Shown piece by piece: positions 52,045 to 60,323 of a stretch of 64,000 nt of DNA. The DNA comes from Desulfosporosinus fructosivorans (GTDB lineage Bacteria > Bacillota > Desulfitobacteriia > Desulfitobacteriales > Desulfitobacteriaceae), in NCBI RefSeq assembly GCF_004766045.1, contig NZ_SPQQ01000002.1, positions 248,001 to 312,000 of the forward strand. The letters run 5' to 3'. The position numbers were made by a program, and so were the translations under genes. The notes beneath the pieces were generated by a model. The model had not been told where the DNA came from. It saw nothing but the letters and a program-made list of their open reading frames with translations, and searched no databases. Within the stretch, counting starts at the first letter, position 1. Every line of letters starts with the position of its first letter.

Positions 52045-52207
52045 ATAAAGGCAGGTCTTCTGACTTTGGTTCATTAATTGCTTCACGCCTTCCCGGTATA
52101 TACCAGTGGCCTTGTGTGAAACATCTCCCCATTACAGTGGCGGGACCGTGCAGGACTTTAACCTGCTTCCCTTTTTAAGCCGTACTTGTAGTACGTGCAC
52201 CTTTATT
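52045..52207 (-). ncRNA. Cobalamin riboswitch
   Basis: The minus strand contains GGGAAGCAGG, AAAGTCCTGCACGGTCCCGC, CACTGTAATG, GCCACTG, CCGGGAAGGC and the B12-box AGTCAGAAGACCTGCC, in canonical order. P1 is AATAAAGG / CCTTTATT. It leads the nrdD-nrdG-cobO operon and is followed by a terminator. Confidence 0.95.
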
Positions 52208-52228
52208 TTCCAATATTCAATTGATAAT

Positions 52229-52258
52229 ATGTTATCGTATATTCCCCTAATGTGTCAA
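52229..52258 (-). promoter_or_regulatory. Promoter of the cobalamin riboswitch-nrdDG-cobO transcript
   Basis: Minus-strand TTGACA, 18 bases, TAACAT, ending about 22 bases before the riboswitch. The -35 is consensus; the -10 choice is uncertain. Confidence 0.55.
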
Positions 52259-52425
52259 CCATGAAGTTTCAGCTCTATGTCTATTTTCATATTTCGCAGG
52301 AAATCCAGTTAACTGACGAATCTCTTTTGTATTAATTCGTATAATTTGAGGAAGCATGTTTTTGAATTCAATGCCCAAATCAATTCATCCCGGACTTCAG
52401 AAATATAACAATTAATACATCAATC

Positions 52426-53109
52426 TTACTTATCTACGAATTTTATTGAAATGTGTGTCGCATCGCAAAATGGACTATTTCTTGATTTGCCACAGCGACA
52501 AAGCGTAACTCGATTTCTTATTTCATAAATATACCCGTCTGAAGATTCAATAGGGATATTTCCTTTAACAAAAATTGGGCCACTGACTTCTTTTTCAGAA
52601 TCCTGAAGTATATCTATGGCAGGTTCATACTTAGGTTCAATCGGTTTTCCCGCTTTGTCATAGGCAACTAATCTTCCTGCTGGACACTCAGAGGCTGCAA
52701 TAATTGCCTCTGCTCTATAGTTCGGATTATACGAGTTTTCGGTAAGCCCCCATACATTTCCGTCTTCCCTGTGACAGAAACGAGCTAAGGCACATCGATT
52801 ATCATCTAGAAGGTCGAGATCCGGACCCTCAATCATTTCAGCCCGTTCTTCAAACGTATCCCTTGATGCTTTCTCAACTCCGATAAAACCAACTTTTTCA
52901 TGAGAGCCGTCACAAAAGGGCGCATTCTTTGTTTGACCACATCGGCATAGGGCATATTCTTCAGCCTGGGGAAATTCACGCCCCTTCCTATATTGATAGA
53001 TTTTACCCTTAGGAACTATGATCCTCTCCGCCAAAGGTACATTTCCTGTGACAAGATACGGCCCATTTTTTAATATTTTAATCTTAGCAAGTTTGTTTTC
53101 GTCCATCAT
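52426..53109 (-). CDS. CDGSH iron-sulfur domain protein, two motifs
   Basis: About 227 residues. Two CDGSH-type [2Fe-2S] sites: LCRCGQTKNAPFCDGSHEKVG (about 55-75) and LCRCGKSRNSPFCDATHISI near the C-terminus, the second with ATH in place of GSH but keeping the Cys3-His pattern. Between them is a divergent Cys-containing region (DNRCALARFCHRED, AASECPAGRLVAYD). CDGSH proteins are redox or cluster-transfer proteins; the role here is unknown. ATG 53109 follows AGGGTGATTGTAT. It starts 6 bases after the small upstream gene and probably forms one operon with it. Confidence 0.88.
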   Translation of the reverse strand: MMDENKLAKIKILKNGPYLVTGNVPLAERIIVPKGKIYQYRKGREFPQAEEYALCRCGQTKNAPFCDGSHEKVGFIGVEKASRDTFEERAEMIEGPDLDLLDDNRCALARFCHREDGNVWGLTENSYNPNYRAEAIIAASECPAGRLVAYDKAGKPIEPKYEPAIDILQDSEKEVSGPIFVKGNIPIESSDGYIYEIRNRVTLCRCGKSRNSPFCDATHISIKFVDK

Positions 53110-53115
53110 ATACAA

Positions 53116-53343
53116 TCACCCTTTAAATTTTTTGCGTGATACGATTTCTTGTTCTGTCAAAATATCGACATAGGCCGTTAACAGTTGATCTTCAGCTGCG
53201 CAATTTTGCTGATAATACCAGTCCCTGACGATTTTATTGATTTCCGCATCTGTCCCCTCAGCCTTATAGGGATACACAGCGAGAACTTTATTTGTTTCTT
53301 TGTCTCTTAAGCCTAACTTTCCAGCATTTTCGAATTCACCCAT
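53116..53343 (-). CDS. Small hypothetical protein upstream of the CDGSH gene
   Basis: A 75-residue protein starting MGEFENAGKLGLRDKETNKV and ending EIVSRKKFKG. ATG 53343 has GGAGGTGTATTT before it, so translation is likely; the frame is open to 53376. It has one Cys, no membrane segment and an even charge distribution. I recognise no family. Its tight packing ahead of the CDGSH gene suggests related function. Confidence 0.65.
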   Translation of the reverse strand: MGEFENAGKLGLRDKETNKVLAVYPYKAEGTDAEINKIVRDWYYQQNCAAEDQLLTAYVDILTEQEIVSRKKFKG

Positions 53344-53360
53344 AAATACACCTCCATATT

Positions 53361-53489
53361 TTATCGCTCGATACAAACATTCTGTCCTTCAATCGTGTTT
53401 TGTATCATTCTTAGTTTTCTTAACAGGCCGTTCGAATTACGGCATTTTCCTTTTGGGTTAGAGCAACCATAACTTTTCTTTTTGAACAT
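53361..53489 (-). CDS. 42-residue Cys-containing small protein
   Basis: I found this by translating the leader. ATG 53489, nine bases after GAGG, opens a frame reading MFKKKSYGCSNPKGKCRNSN, then GLLRKLRMIQNTIEGQNVC, then IER and TAA. It ends a few bases before the ribosome binding site of the next gene, so the three genes pack as an operon. It is basic, with Cys at 9, 16 and 39. No family recognised; it could be a metal- or cluster-related small protein. Confidence 0.5.
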   Translation of the reverse strand: MFKKKSYGCSNPKGKCRNSNGLLRKLRMIQNTIEGQNVCIER

Positions 53490-53790
53490 CAAACACTTCC
53501 TCTATTAATTTTTAAACAACACTTACTCATTATATCACTGCAAGCCATGCGCATCTAATTCTCTTTCGCTGTACTGAGTCGGTCGATCTCGGCTTTAAAA
53601 GGAGCTAGGAGTGGGAATTCTTCGAACGGTCATTGCATCCCTCTCCAGTAACTAAAAGTATTTTCCGGAAAAGGAATTGGAATGTTTATGTAGAAGTGTA
53701 TTAATTAGTAATTAGAACTTGAAAGTTAATGACACACAGCTGAAAATTAATGGTCTATACGATTCTAAAATTGCAAGGGAGGTATTTATT

Positions 53791-54596
53791 ATGTTAGATG
53801 CTAAGGATTATCTAACAATCAATAACACTCGTTTTTTTATTCCGTCAAAGGAGAAGGCGAGCCACTAGTTCTTATTCATGGTGGACCCTTTGGCGATCAC
53901 CGTATTTGGGACTACCAAATTGATTCTTTAGCGAGCAAGTATAAAGTGATCTGTTTTGATAAAAGAGGGCATGGAAAATCCGATATCCCCATAGATACTT
54001 TTTCACATTTGGAAGATCTTAAATCATTAATGGATGCTTTAGCACTAAGAAAAATTACTTTAATAGGATCCTCTGCTGGAGGAGCTCTTGCGATTGATTT
54101 TGCACTACAATATCCAGCAATGGTAAAAGACATAGTCTTGGTTTGCCCTGCTTTGAATGGGTATCCCTATCCGTCCAATTTTATTTCTGAAATGGTGAAT
54201 ATATATGTAACGGGACAATCCGAAGGGCCTGAAACTGCGATACAAAAGTATATTTCCAATCCTTTTTATGAATACTGTTTTCCATCTCCGAACAAGGCAG
54301 ATGCAAGAGACAAGGTGATTGAAATAGTCAAAGAGTCAACTAATTTTATTCGCTGGAATCCTATGTGGGAGACCGAGTTGAAGCCTTCTTCTTACGAACG
54401 ACTGGGAGAGATTCAGCTCCCGGTCTTGATCATTTCTGCTGATAAGGATAGCGAAATTATCCTCAAGATAGGAGAGTACATTCATGAGAAGATCAATCAC
54501 TCCAAGAAAGTGACGATGAAAGATTGCGGTCACTTTCCTAATGTGGAAAATCCAGTAGATTTCAATCACATTGTACTTAATTTCTTAAATTATTAG
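53791..54596 (+). pseudogene. Alpha/beta hydrolase gene with a frameshift in a T-run
   Basis: ATG 53791, after AAGGGAGGTATTTATT, starts MLDAKDYLTINNTR, but the frame stops at TAG 53866. One base shift at the T7 run near 53832 restores YSVKGEGEPLVLIHGG then PFGDHRIWDYQIDSL and the long downstream frame. That part has KRGHGKSD, the nucleophile elbow IGSSAGGALA, a late Asp (ISADKDSE) and His (CGHFPNVENP), so the catalytic triad is intact. With an eighth T the protein would be about 268 residues. Either a real inactivating deletion, phase variation or a sequencing error. Confidence 0.8.
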
Positions 54597-54733
54597 TTCG
54601 GGTTAATTATTAATACAGCAAATTGAGCCCCCCCAGCAAATCACTTAACCGCTTCAGTTCTTCTTTATCAAACCGGTATACCCTTCTTCATCTGGGAATG
54701 GGCGGGCGACGAATTCACTTCAATTTATTTTAC

Positions 54734-55921
54734 CTACGCTGCAGCTATACGTTGACTGTGAGAGGTCGGACGGCTTTTTAGAAATAACAAGCCTATCAGA
54801 CCTGCAAAAATCGGAAGTAGGAAAAGAACGAAAACGGCTGACGATATACCCCAAATATCAGCGATTCGGCCAATTAGAATTACGGCTAGACCACCTATCC
54901 CTCCGGCAAATCCCATTGTGAGACCTGCGGCGAGTGCTTTATTATTAGGGATGGCCTCTTGAGCAGCTACAACAGTAACTGCAAAGCTGGAAAGCAATGT
55001 TGCCCCAGCAAGGCCGAGGAAGATTGTACTCAACGTACCGCGTGTATAAAAGAAAGCAAAAAATAAAGGTGAGGAAATAATTAGGGATCCAACAATTAAA
55101 CGCTTACGCCCATATCGATCAGATATGAAACCACCTAGGACCCCGCCAATTGCTCCCGAAAAAAGCATAATTGTTAATAGGTGACTCGCGGCGATGTTAG
55201 ATAAATCCTTAGACTTAAAGTAAAGTGGAAGCATTGTTAACATTCCAGTATAAGCTAAGGAACGGACAGCAATTACACCAATTATGGCGATAAGTTCACG
55301 AGATGCAGACTTTAAGGAATATATTACCTGCGATAGTTCTGGCCTAGTACCCGGTGAAACATGATTACGCGGCGCAAAAAGAAGCAGTAATAAGGCTACC
55401 ATAATTCCAGGAATCACAGTCACAATTGTAGCGCGTAAACCATACAGTTGAAATAAAGGGATTAACAAAAGTGGTCCCAAAGCAAAACCAACGTTACCGA
55501 AAGCTACGAATCCAGAAAGTACAACGGCTTTATTGTTACCACTTAAGTCATTTACCATGGTGGCTGCTTGAGGATGAAATACAGCAGTGCCTAAACCTGC
55601 CAGTGCGGCCAGCGTTACCAGAAGTCCATAGTTATGGACAATTCCCGTTAAGCTAAGCATACTCCCCATCCATAATGTCCCTACATATAGGAGCCAACGT
55701 TTACCTTTTCGGTCCAAAAAATAACCAAAGAAAGGTTGTGTGAAGGAAGAAGTTATGGTAAAGGCAGAAATTAAAATGGCCGCTCTGGTCGCTGTAAAAC
55801 CGGGAGTCATTACAACTAAAAACGGGAGCAACTGGGGAAGGTAGTTGCTATAGAGATCATTAAGCGTATGTGCAAGAGATATTACTCCGATTTTGGGATA
55901 ATTAATATGTTTATTGCTCAC
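54734..55921 (-). CDS. MFS exporter, fosmidomycin-resistance (Fsr)-like
   Basis: About 395 residues with twelve hydrophobic helices. The N-terminal SLAHTLNDLYSNYLPQLLPF is the mark of the Fsr subgroup, and DRKGKRWLLYVGTL is the loop 2-3 MFS motif, repeated in the second half as SDRYGRKRLIVG. Fsr-like pumps export diverse compounds; the substrate is unknown. GTG 55921 is preferred since AAGGGAG precedes it by seven bases; ATG 55939 lies before that site. Just downstream of the DUF2284 gene on the same strand with a 44-base gap. Confidence 0.88.
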   Translation of the reverse strand: MSNKHINYPKIGVISLAHTLNDLYSNYLPQLLPFLVVMTPGFTATRAAILISAFTITSSFTQPFFGYFLDRKGKRWLLYVGTLWMGSMLSLTGIVHNYGLLVTLAALAGLGTAVFHPQAATMVNDLSGNNKAVVLSGFVAFGNVGFALGPLLLIPLFQLYGLRATIVTVIPGIMVALLLLLFAPRNHVSPGTRPELSQVIYSLKSASRELIAIIGVIAVRSLAYTGMLTMLPLYFKSKDLSNIAASHLLTIMLFSGAIGGVLGGFISDRYGRKRLIVGSLIISSPLFFAFFYTRGTLSTIFLGLAGATLLSSFAVTVVAAQEAIPNNKALAAGLTMGFAGGIGGLAVILIGRIADIWGISSAVFVLFLLPIFAGLIGLLFLKSRPTSHSQRIAAA

Positions 55922-55965
55922 AGGAGGACTCCCTTTCATTATTTAGTGTCTTTGATGCTATATTC

Positions 55966-56505
55966 TTAGAAAAATATCATACTAAAATAAGTTATGGCAT
56001 TGGTGCCGTTGTTGTATTTGATATTGCAGAGAGGTGCTTGTTGAATAACCATAATCCCAAAACTCTCAGTGGCAGGAAACATGCGGTTCGGAAATCTACA
56101 TGGTTTTTCAGGATAAGTACATTTTTCGCATAGGTTACATCCTTCAGTAGATAGTGTGAGGCTTTCTTTGAATTCATCTCTGAAAATCCGAGCTACTTTC
56201 TCGGTGATTGATTCATGTAATAGACGGGTTTCACGCCATTCAGCAACATCATACTTCTTTTTAAGTTTTGCTAATGAAGTAAACATAAAAGCATTTTCAA
56301 AATCATTACATCTATTTTTACACTCTTCAACACTTCCAACAGCAGGAGGACACGCCCACGAAGTGCCATACATGCCACAGACGTTTTTGTTGCATAACAT
56401 TCTTACCTCATCCGAAAAGATTACTGTATTGGATTTCATAAAAGCATATTCGTGAATGTATAGTTTATCTTTCTCTTGAGAAATTATCTCTTCAATTCTG
56501 GACAT
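55966..56505 (-). CDS. DUF2284 Cys-rich metal-binding protein
   Basis: About 179 residues with 10 or more Cys. MLCNKNVCGMYGTSWACPPA near residue 40 and EGCNLCEKCTYPEKPCRFPN near 135 are the two Cys clusters that define DUF2284, predicted to bind iron-sulfur clusters or metal. Function is unknown; members are frequent in anaerobes and methanogens. ATG 56505 after GGAGGGGGCGA is chosen; the frame is open to 56541. It overlaps closely with the end of a peptidase fragment (56519), so the promoter may lie in the debris upstream. Confidence 0.85.
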   Translation of the reverse strand: MSRIEEIISQEKDKLYIHEYAFMKSNTVIFSDEVRMLCNKNVCGMYGTSWACPPAVGSVEECKNRCNDFENAFMFTSLAKLKKKYDVAEWRETRLLHESITEKVARIFRDEFKESLTLSTEGCNLCEKCTYPEKPCRFPNRMFPATESFGIMVIQQAPLCNIKYNNGTNAITYFSMIFF

Positions 56506-56518
56506 TCGCCCCCTCCAT

Positions 56519-56746
56519 TCATTGGTCGTATCGGTTTGCAAAGCTCCCTACCTTATTGAGCTGAACAATATCTACTGCATATCTCATTGACTGATTTACA
56601 CTACTCTTTTGGTGTGAAGATCCCGCAAAATGGTAATTAACAAATCGACTTTCCTTGCTGTCTCCTCCCTCTAAGATGATATTTTCCGATTCAAAAAGGA
56701 AACCTAAGGAAGAGAGTTTTCGAAGACCCTCAGTACTATCTCCGTC
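56519..56746 (-). pseudogene. M23 peptidase remnant, middle part
   Basis: A 75-codon open frame without a start reads SSLGFLFESENIILEGGDSK, then SSHQKSSVNQSMRYAVDIVQ and LNKVGSFANRYDQ. The NQ-MRYAVDIVQLN block matches the region before the first metal ligand in secreted M23 (LytM) endopeptidases. It stops before the metal-binding domain. The C-terminal part of such a protein lies 1.2 kb away at 57740, in the wrong order for a simple insertion. Confidence 0.6.
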
Positions 56747-56825
56747 TTACTTTCTACATTTTCCCCTTACATCCTCCTACGATAGCAAATATAATCCAAA
56801 AAGAAGCAAAAAGCCAGACCGTCAG

Positions 56826-56880
56826 AAATGAACTGCCCCCTGTCATGAACTATACCCCCTTAAGTAGACAGTAGAAATAA
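56826..56880. mobile_element. IS3-type end, remnant
   Basis: TGAACTGCCCCCTGTCA, then TGAACTATACCCCCTTA, then AGTAGACAGTAGAAA. The repeated TGAACT..CCCC units and AGTAGACAG resemble IS3-group termini, here apparently two overlapping ends. No transposase nearby. A related sequence is at 48326-48356. Confidence 0.5.
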
Positions 56881-56939
56881 AGAAAAATTAAGAACCAACG
56901 TGAGCCACTCTGGGTTAGACTTGACATGGGACCTTACAT

Positions 56940-57146
56940 CGCCATCTTCATATGCTTTGGTACCGTCAAGAGGAGAACATCACCTATTTGGCCGAACACA
57001 AACGCGCCGCCATGATCGGGCGTCTGTTTCAGGACCCAATAAAGAGCACTGCCCCAGATATGACCATCGAGGAGAATCTGGCCCTGACTTATAATTGCCA
57101 AGGCCGTAATGGCTTGCGGCGAGGAATTTCACAGTCTCCAGTTTAA
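56940..57146 (+). pseudogene. ABC transporter ATPase fragment
   Basis: The plus-strand frame encodes NITYLAEHKRAAMIGRLFQD then PIKSTAPDMTIEENLALTYN, the Q-loop region of an ABC ATPase of the TrpX/YufO-like solute-transport group. Walker A, signature and Walker B are absent and no good start is present, so only a short internal piece survives. A hairpin terminator follows directly at 57147. Confidence 0.7.
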
Positions 57147-57207
57147 AAATTGCCGGTTTTGAGATGGACTAAGCTAGATTAGCCAGACCTCAAAACCGGC
57201 AATTTTC
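57147..57207. terminator. Terminator-like hairpin
   Basis: AAAATTGCCGGTTTTGAG and CTCAAAACCGGCAATTTT form an 18-base perfect stem with a 25-base loop, ending in T-runs on both strands. Confidence 0.75.
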
Positions 57208-57377
57208 AATCATCTCCTCGGACACAGCCTCCACAACATCCTTCCATTGACGGGCCGATCCCTTCCCCAGTTCCGCCGGCATTTTCTTATAGCACCACCA
57301 GTCTGTTTTGCTATTTCTAATGCTAAATTCTTTGTGTTTTGGAAAAGTGAATAATAAACAATCAGTGTATTGCTCAT
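57200..57377 (-). pseudogene. Flavodoxin gene remnant
   Basis: Minus-strand ATG 57377 (after GAAAGGAAATAAGAG) starts MSNTLIVYYSLFQNTKNLAL then EIAKQTGGAIRK, the phosphate-binding start of a flavodoxin (YYSLFGNT-like). After about 33 codons the frame breaks, and a shifted frame continues MPAELGKGSARQWKDVVEAV then SEEMIENCRF and stop. Most of the flavin domain is missing, so it is non-functional. Confidence 0.65.
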
Positions 57378-57512
57378 ATCTCTTATTTCCTTTCGTAATA
57401 TTTAAATTTATTAGGCGGTTATAAACTCCATCTATATTATAATTACTCCGTTCAGTGGATGCTACCCTCTATTCATAATCAAAAATGCCCGATGTCATCT
57501 ATTAAAATTCCT

Positions 57513-57553
57513 CAAAAACAGGACCAAGAAACATACCTTTTCGGCCCTGTTTT
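57513..57553. terminator. Terminator-like hairpin in gene debris
   Basis: AAAAACAGGACC / GGCCCTGTTTTT with one mismatch and a 17-base loop; T-runs on both strands. No intact gene ends here. Confidence 0.5.
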
Positions 57554-57739
57554 TGCTTATTTTCTGCTTGAAAACCACTATATATTGTGGTAATCTCGTC
57601 TCATTTGCCCTTAGAACCACAATACGTCATCAGAATTATCGTCTCAACGTGCCTTGAGGATACAAAAAAGATGTCGTAACCATCTGGTATCCCCTTGGCG
57701 GAGATCAGTTCAATCCTTTTCCTTTTCCTTTTCCTGACC

Positions 57740-58001
57740 TTAAAACTGACTGTTTTGCACAAATCGCTCCTTAACGATATATCCCACGGGAGAAAAATTA
57801 TCGTTATCTTTTACCCATACATCTACGAATCGGATTGGCAGACCGGCGGAGGCAAAAAAGCTTTCGCAGTCGTTTAAATGAAAGTGAATGTGAGGCTGAC
57901 TGGTATACCCGGAGTTTCCGCATTTGGCAATCACTTGCTCCGGACAACCCTTTGACCCGCCTTGACGGTAATGCTGTTGGGCATACCGAACTTCGGGCCA
58001 A
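57740..58001 (-). pseudogene. M23 peptidase remnant, C-terminal part
   Basis: The minus strand encodes MPNSITVKAGQRVVRSK and, after a frame change near 57946, VIAKCGNSGYTSQPHIHFHL and NDCESFFASAGLPIRFVD, ending at 57740. HIHFHL with the preceding GNSGYTSQP is the second metal-binding motif of M23 (LytM) peptidases. The catalytic domain is incomplete and frameshifted. Together with 56519-56746 it represents one or two decayed wall endopeptidase genes. Confidence 0.7.
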
Positions 58002-58015
58002 GTTGGCCCGAAGTT
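57989..58015 (-). terminator. Hairpin terminating the ABC exporter operon
   Basis: AACTTCGGGCCAA and TTGGCCCGAAGTT form a 13-base perfect palindrome with a single central base, 27 bases beyond the permease stop. No strong T-run follows. Confidence 0.55.
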
Positions 58016-58041
58016 GAACAGTACGTCTGCTATCTAACCCT

Positions 58042-58668
58042 TTATCTATTTTTATATAGTCGTGTGGAAAGCCTGTAACAAAACACATTTATGAAAACTG
58101 CAATAATAAACACAACGATCCAAAGAGTACTATTTATCAAATAGTTATAAAAAAGAGCCATAAGGCCCATATACGGGAAAATCGCAAGCGCACCGATTAT
58201 ATCCGCTTTTTGTGTTTCAAACATATAAAATATCAAGAACTCTATTGGCATAAAAGTGGCTACCAACAGGAAGCCATAAGGCAGAATATGTATTTGCACA
58301 ATCGCAAACATTTCCGGCTTTATCGCATGTGTTATGCCGGAAAACAAAACTAATAGGGGCGTGGCGATTAAACAACAAAGGTAGATAATAATACCCCTTG
58401 CCCCTATGATTGCAGTAGGCGAAACAGGTAAAATGCTGAACAGCAATTTCGTTTTGTATTTTGCGTCATTGAACATAAAATTTCGCAGAATTAAATAAGA
58501 CAACATTAAAAGTCCCGCAGCGTAAATAAGAACATTGGCCAAATCATTATTTATGTTAATTCGATTGAAAAACATCGGATATAAGGCAATACAAAGAAGC
58601 TGTAACCAAACAATTTGGCTTAGTGCTGAAATCTGCATTTTTGTGAAATTAAGAAAGTTTGAGCCCAT
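58042..58668 (-). CDS. ABC transporter permease, small ABC-2-like
   Basis: A 208-residue protein with about five to six hydrophobic helices (for example LCIALYPMFFNRININ preceded by QIVWLQL, GIIIYLCCLIATPLLVLF, FIIAVFINVFCYRL). It pairs with the ATPase upstream, whose 3' end it overlaps by 20 bases. Such GntR-ATPase-permease trios of the YtrA-YtrB type commonly export or sense cell-envelope-active compounds; the substrate is not known. Confidence 0.82.
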   Translation of the reverse strand: MGSNFLNFTKMQISALSQIVWLQLLCIALYPMFFNRININNDLANVLIYAAGLLMLSYLILRNFMFNDAKYKTKLLFSILPVSPTAIIGARGIIIYLCCLIATPLLVLFSGITHAIKPEMFAIVQIHILPYGFLLVATFMPIEFLIFYMFETQKADIIGALAIFPYMGLMALFYNYLINSTLWIVVFIIAVFINVFCYRLSTRLYKNR

Positions 58669-59527
58669 TATTGTGCCTCCTTATATAGTAGAGCATGATA
58701 TCCTCTATTGAGGGAACTTCATAAGCCGTTTTGTCAGGCAGTACCTTTTTAAGCGCGGCTTTATTATCCGTCAATCCTTCAAAGCCATAAGCGGATTGGT
58801 TTATACCGACAAAGTAGCTTTCATAATCCGGTAATAATGCCCCAGTATCGCCTTTTACAATAGCGTGTTGATCTTTTATCTCGTCCTTTTGCCCTTGCAG
58901 GATAATTTTACCGTCGAATATGAAAAACAGATAATCCGCTATTTTATCAAGGTCGGAAGTGATGTGTGTTGACATCAAAACGGTTTTGTTGTCCTCAAAT
59001 ACAATGTCTTTGAGTATCTCTATCAGCTCGTTTCTCACCAAAGGGTCAAGGCCGGATGTCGGCTCATCCAAAATAAAAAGTTCTGCGTCATGCGAAAGAG
59101 CAAACACAAGCGCGTACTTCATTCTCATTCCTCTGGATAAATCTTTGATTTTTTTATTCTCCGGCAGTTCAAACTTTTTTATATAAGTCTGATAAGCACG
59201 ATCATTCCAGGTGGGGTACATAGGCGCAATCAAACTTTTCATTTTCTTCAAGGTCATATCCTCATAAAAATGACCATCATCAAGGACAATGCCAAGCAAG
59301 GATTTTATTTCTAAGTCATTGATAATGCTGTCCATACCCATAACCGTGATTTTTCCATCATCCGGCTTAATAATGTTCAGTATGCTCTTAATTGTCGTCG
59401 TTTTTCCTGCGCCGTTAGGCCCTACGAAGCCGGTCAGCGTTCCCTTTTCCAGTGACATATTTATATTCTGCAAGCTGAAATCATGATAGCTTTTGCAAAG
59501 GTTGTGAATTTCCAGAACCGTATCCAA
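58649..59527 (-). CDS. ABC transporter ATP-binding protein (YtrB-like)
   Basis: A 292-residue subunit. Walker A GPNGAGKTTTIKS, Q-loop GIVLDDGHFYEDMTL, signature DLSRGMRMKYALVFAL (LSRGM in place of LSGGQ), Walker B LFILDEPTSGLD and switch STHIT are all present. The C-terminal extension is typical of drug/antibiotic-type ATPases. It lies 3 bases downstream of the GntR gene and overlaps the permease. Confidence 0.92.
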   Translation of the reverse strand: MDTVLEIHNLCKSYHDFSLQNINMSLEKGTLTGFVGPNGAGKTTTIKSILNIIKPDDGKITVMGMDSIINDLEIKSLLGIVLDDGHFYEDMTLKKMKSLIAPMYPTWNDRAYQTYIKKFELPENKKIKDLSRGMRMKYALVFALSHDAELFILDEPTSGLDPLVRNELIEILKDIVFEDNKTVLMSTHITSDLDKIADYLFFIFDGKIILQGQKDEIKDQHAIVKGDTGALLPDYESYFVGINQSAYGFEGLTDNKAALKKVLPDKTAYEVPSIEDIMLYYIRRHNNGLKLS

Positions 59528-59530
59528 ACT

Positions 59531-59905
59531 TTATTCCTCCCGGCCTAATTCATCTATAATTTTTTTCAAGTCTTTGCCCAAAATTCCAACGGGCTTTGCA
59601 TACTCAATAATGTCCACCAGTTTTTTTTCAATTTCCACCAATCGAGTTTCCCGTAAAAGTTCCATATTCTGCGGGGCGACAAAGGAGCCTTTTCCCATCA
59701 TATTGATAGTAAATCCTTCTGCTTCCAAGCCGTCATACGCTTTCCTTGTAGTAATAACGCTTACATTCAAATCCTTCGCCAAGCCCCTAACAGACGGCAA
59801 AACATCGCCCTCTTTTAGTTCGCCGGACAAAATAGCAGCTTTAATTTGATTCATAATCTGCTCGTAGATTGGCACTTCCGCAGAATTTACTATGATTATG
59901 TTCAA
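59531..59905 (-). CDS. GntR-family regulator, YtrA subfamily
   Basis: 124 residues: an N-terminal winged helix with PIYEQIMNQIKAAILSGELK and GDVLPSVRGLAKDLNVSVIT, followed by a short dimerisation tail instead of a ligand domain, which defines the YtrA type. Such regulators usually repress their own operon with an ABC transporter. ATG 59905 is the only sensible start. Candidate operator and promoter lie just upstream at 59931-59978. Confidence 0.92.
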   Translation of the reverse strand: MNIIIVNSAEVPIYEQIMNQIKAAILSGELKEGDVLPSVRGLAKDLNVSVITTRKAYDGLEAEGFTINMMGKGSFVAPQNMELLRETRLVEIEKKLVDIIEYAKPVGILGKDLKKIIDELGREE

Positions 59906-59930
59906 TACTGGACCACCCCATTTTTATTGT

Positions 59931-59978
59931 GTGCATGCACTGTAATCACAGTTTAGTATGAGGTCTTGGAAATGTCAA
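59931..59978 (-). promoter_or_regulatory. Promoter and candidate GntR operator of the ABC exporter operon
   Basis: Minus-strand TTGACA, 17 bases, TAAACT (59950-59978), followed by the 10-base palindrome GTGCATGCAC (59931-59940) within TGTGATTACAGTGCATGCACACA. The palindrome is near the transcription start, fitting repressor control. Confidence 0.7.
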
Positions 59979-60114
59979 TAGCAGGTTATAAAAAGTATTA
60001 AAATGACAAAAGAAAAGATGCTTTATCCCTCAGCATCTTCTCTCTCGCATATATTCCCCGTCTGTTGGCCGTCTATCTTATTTTTTGGTATTCGGTAGTT
60101 GCTTCCTTATGAAC

Positions 60115-60166
60115 CCTGCCCATATAGTAAACGTCAATAAAGGTTTTGACCGTTTACATGGGGCAG
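60115..60166. repeat. Long imperfect inverted repeat
   Basis: CTGCCCATATAGTAAACGTCAA and TTTTGACCGTTTACATGGGGCAG pair over most of 22 bases around a small loop. No gene is adjacent; it could be a small palindromic element or a terminator relic. The rest of 59979-60323 also has a short hairpin AAGATGCT/AGCATCTT (60015-60039) and no gene. Confidence 0.5.
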
Positions 60167-60323
60167 ATGCAATCAATATAGCCACTGCCAACCGGCTGCA
60201 CTCATAATCTATCTATAACCCATCATTCTCGCTCTTTTCTCGTATATCATCTTTTTTATCTCCTCAATGGTAGACGACTTGCAGTTGCTATAAATATGCC
60301 TCAACCCCTTTATACATCAGCCT

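Noticed and set aside
57804..58088. 94-codon minus-strand frame over the ABC operon terminator
   Set aside because: Overlaps the M23 remnant in a different frame and is rich in Arg and Ser without family features.
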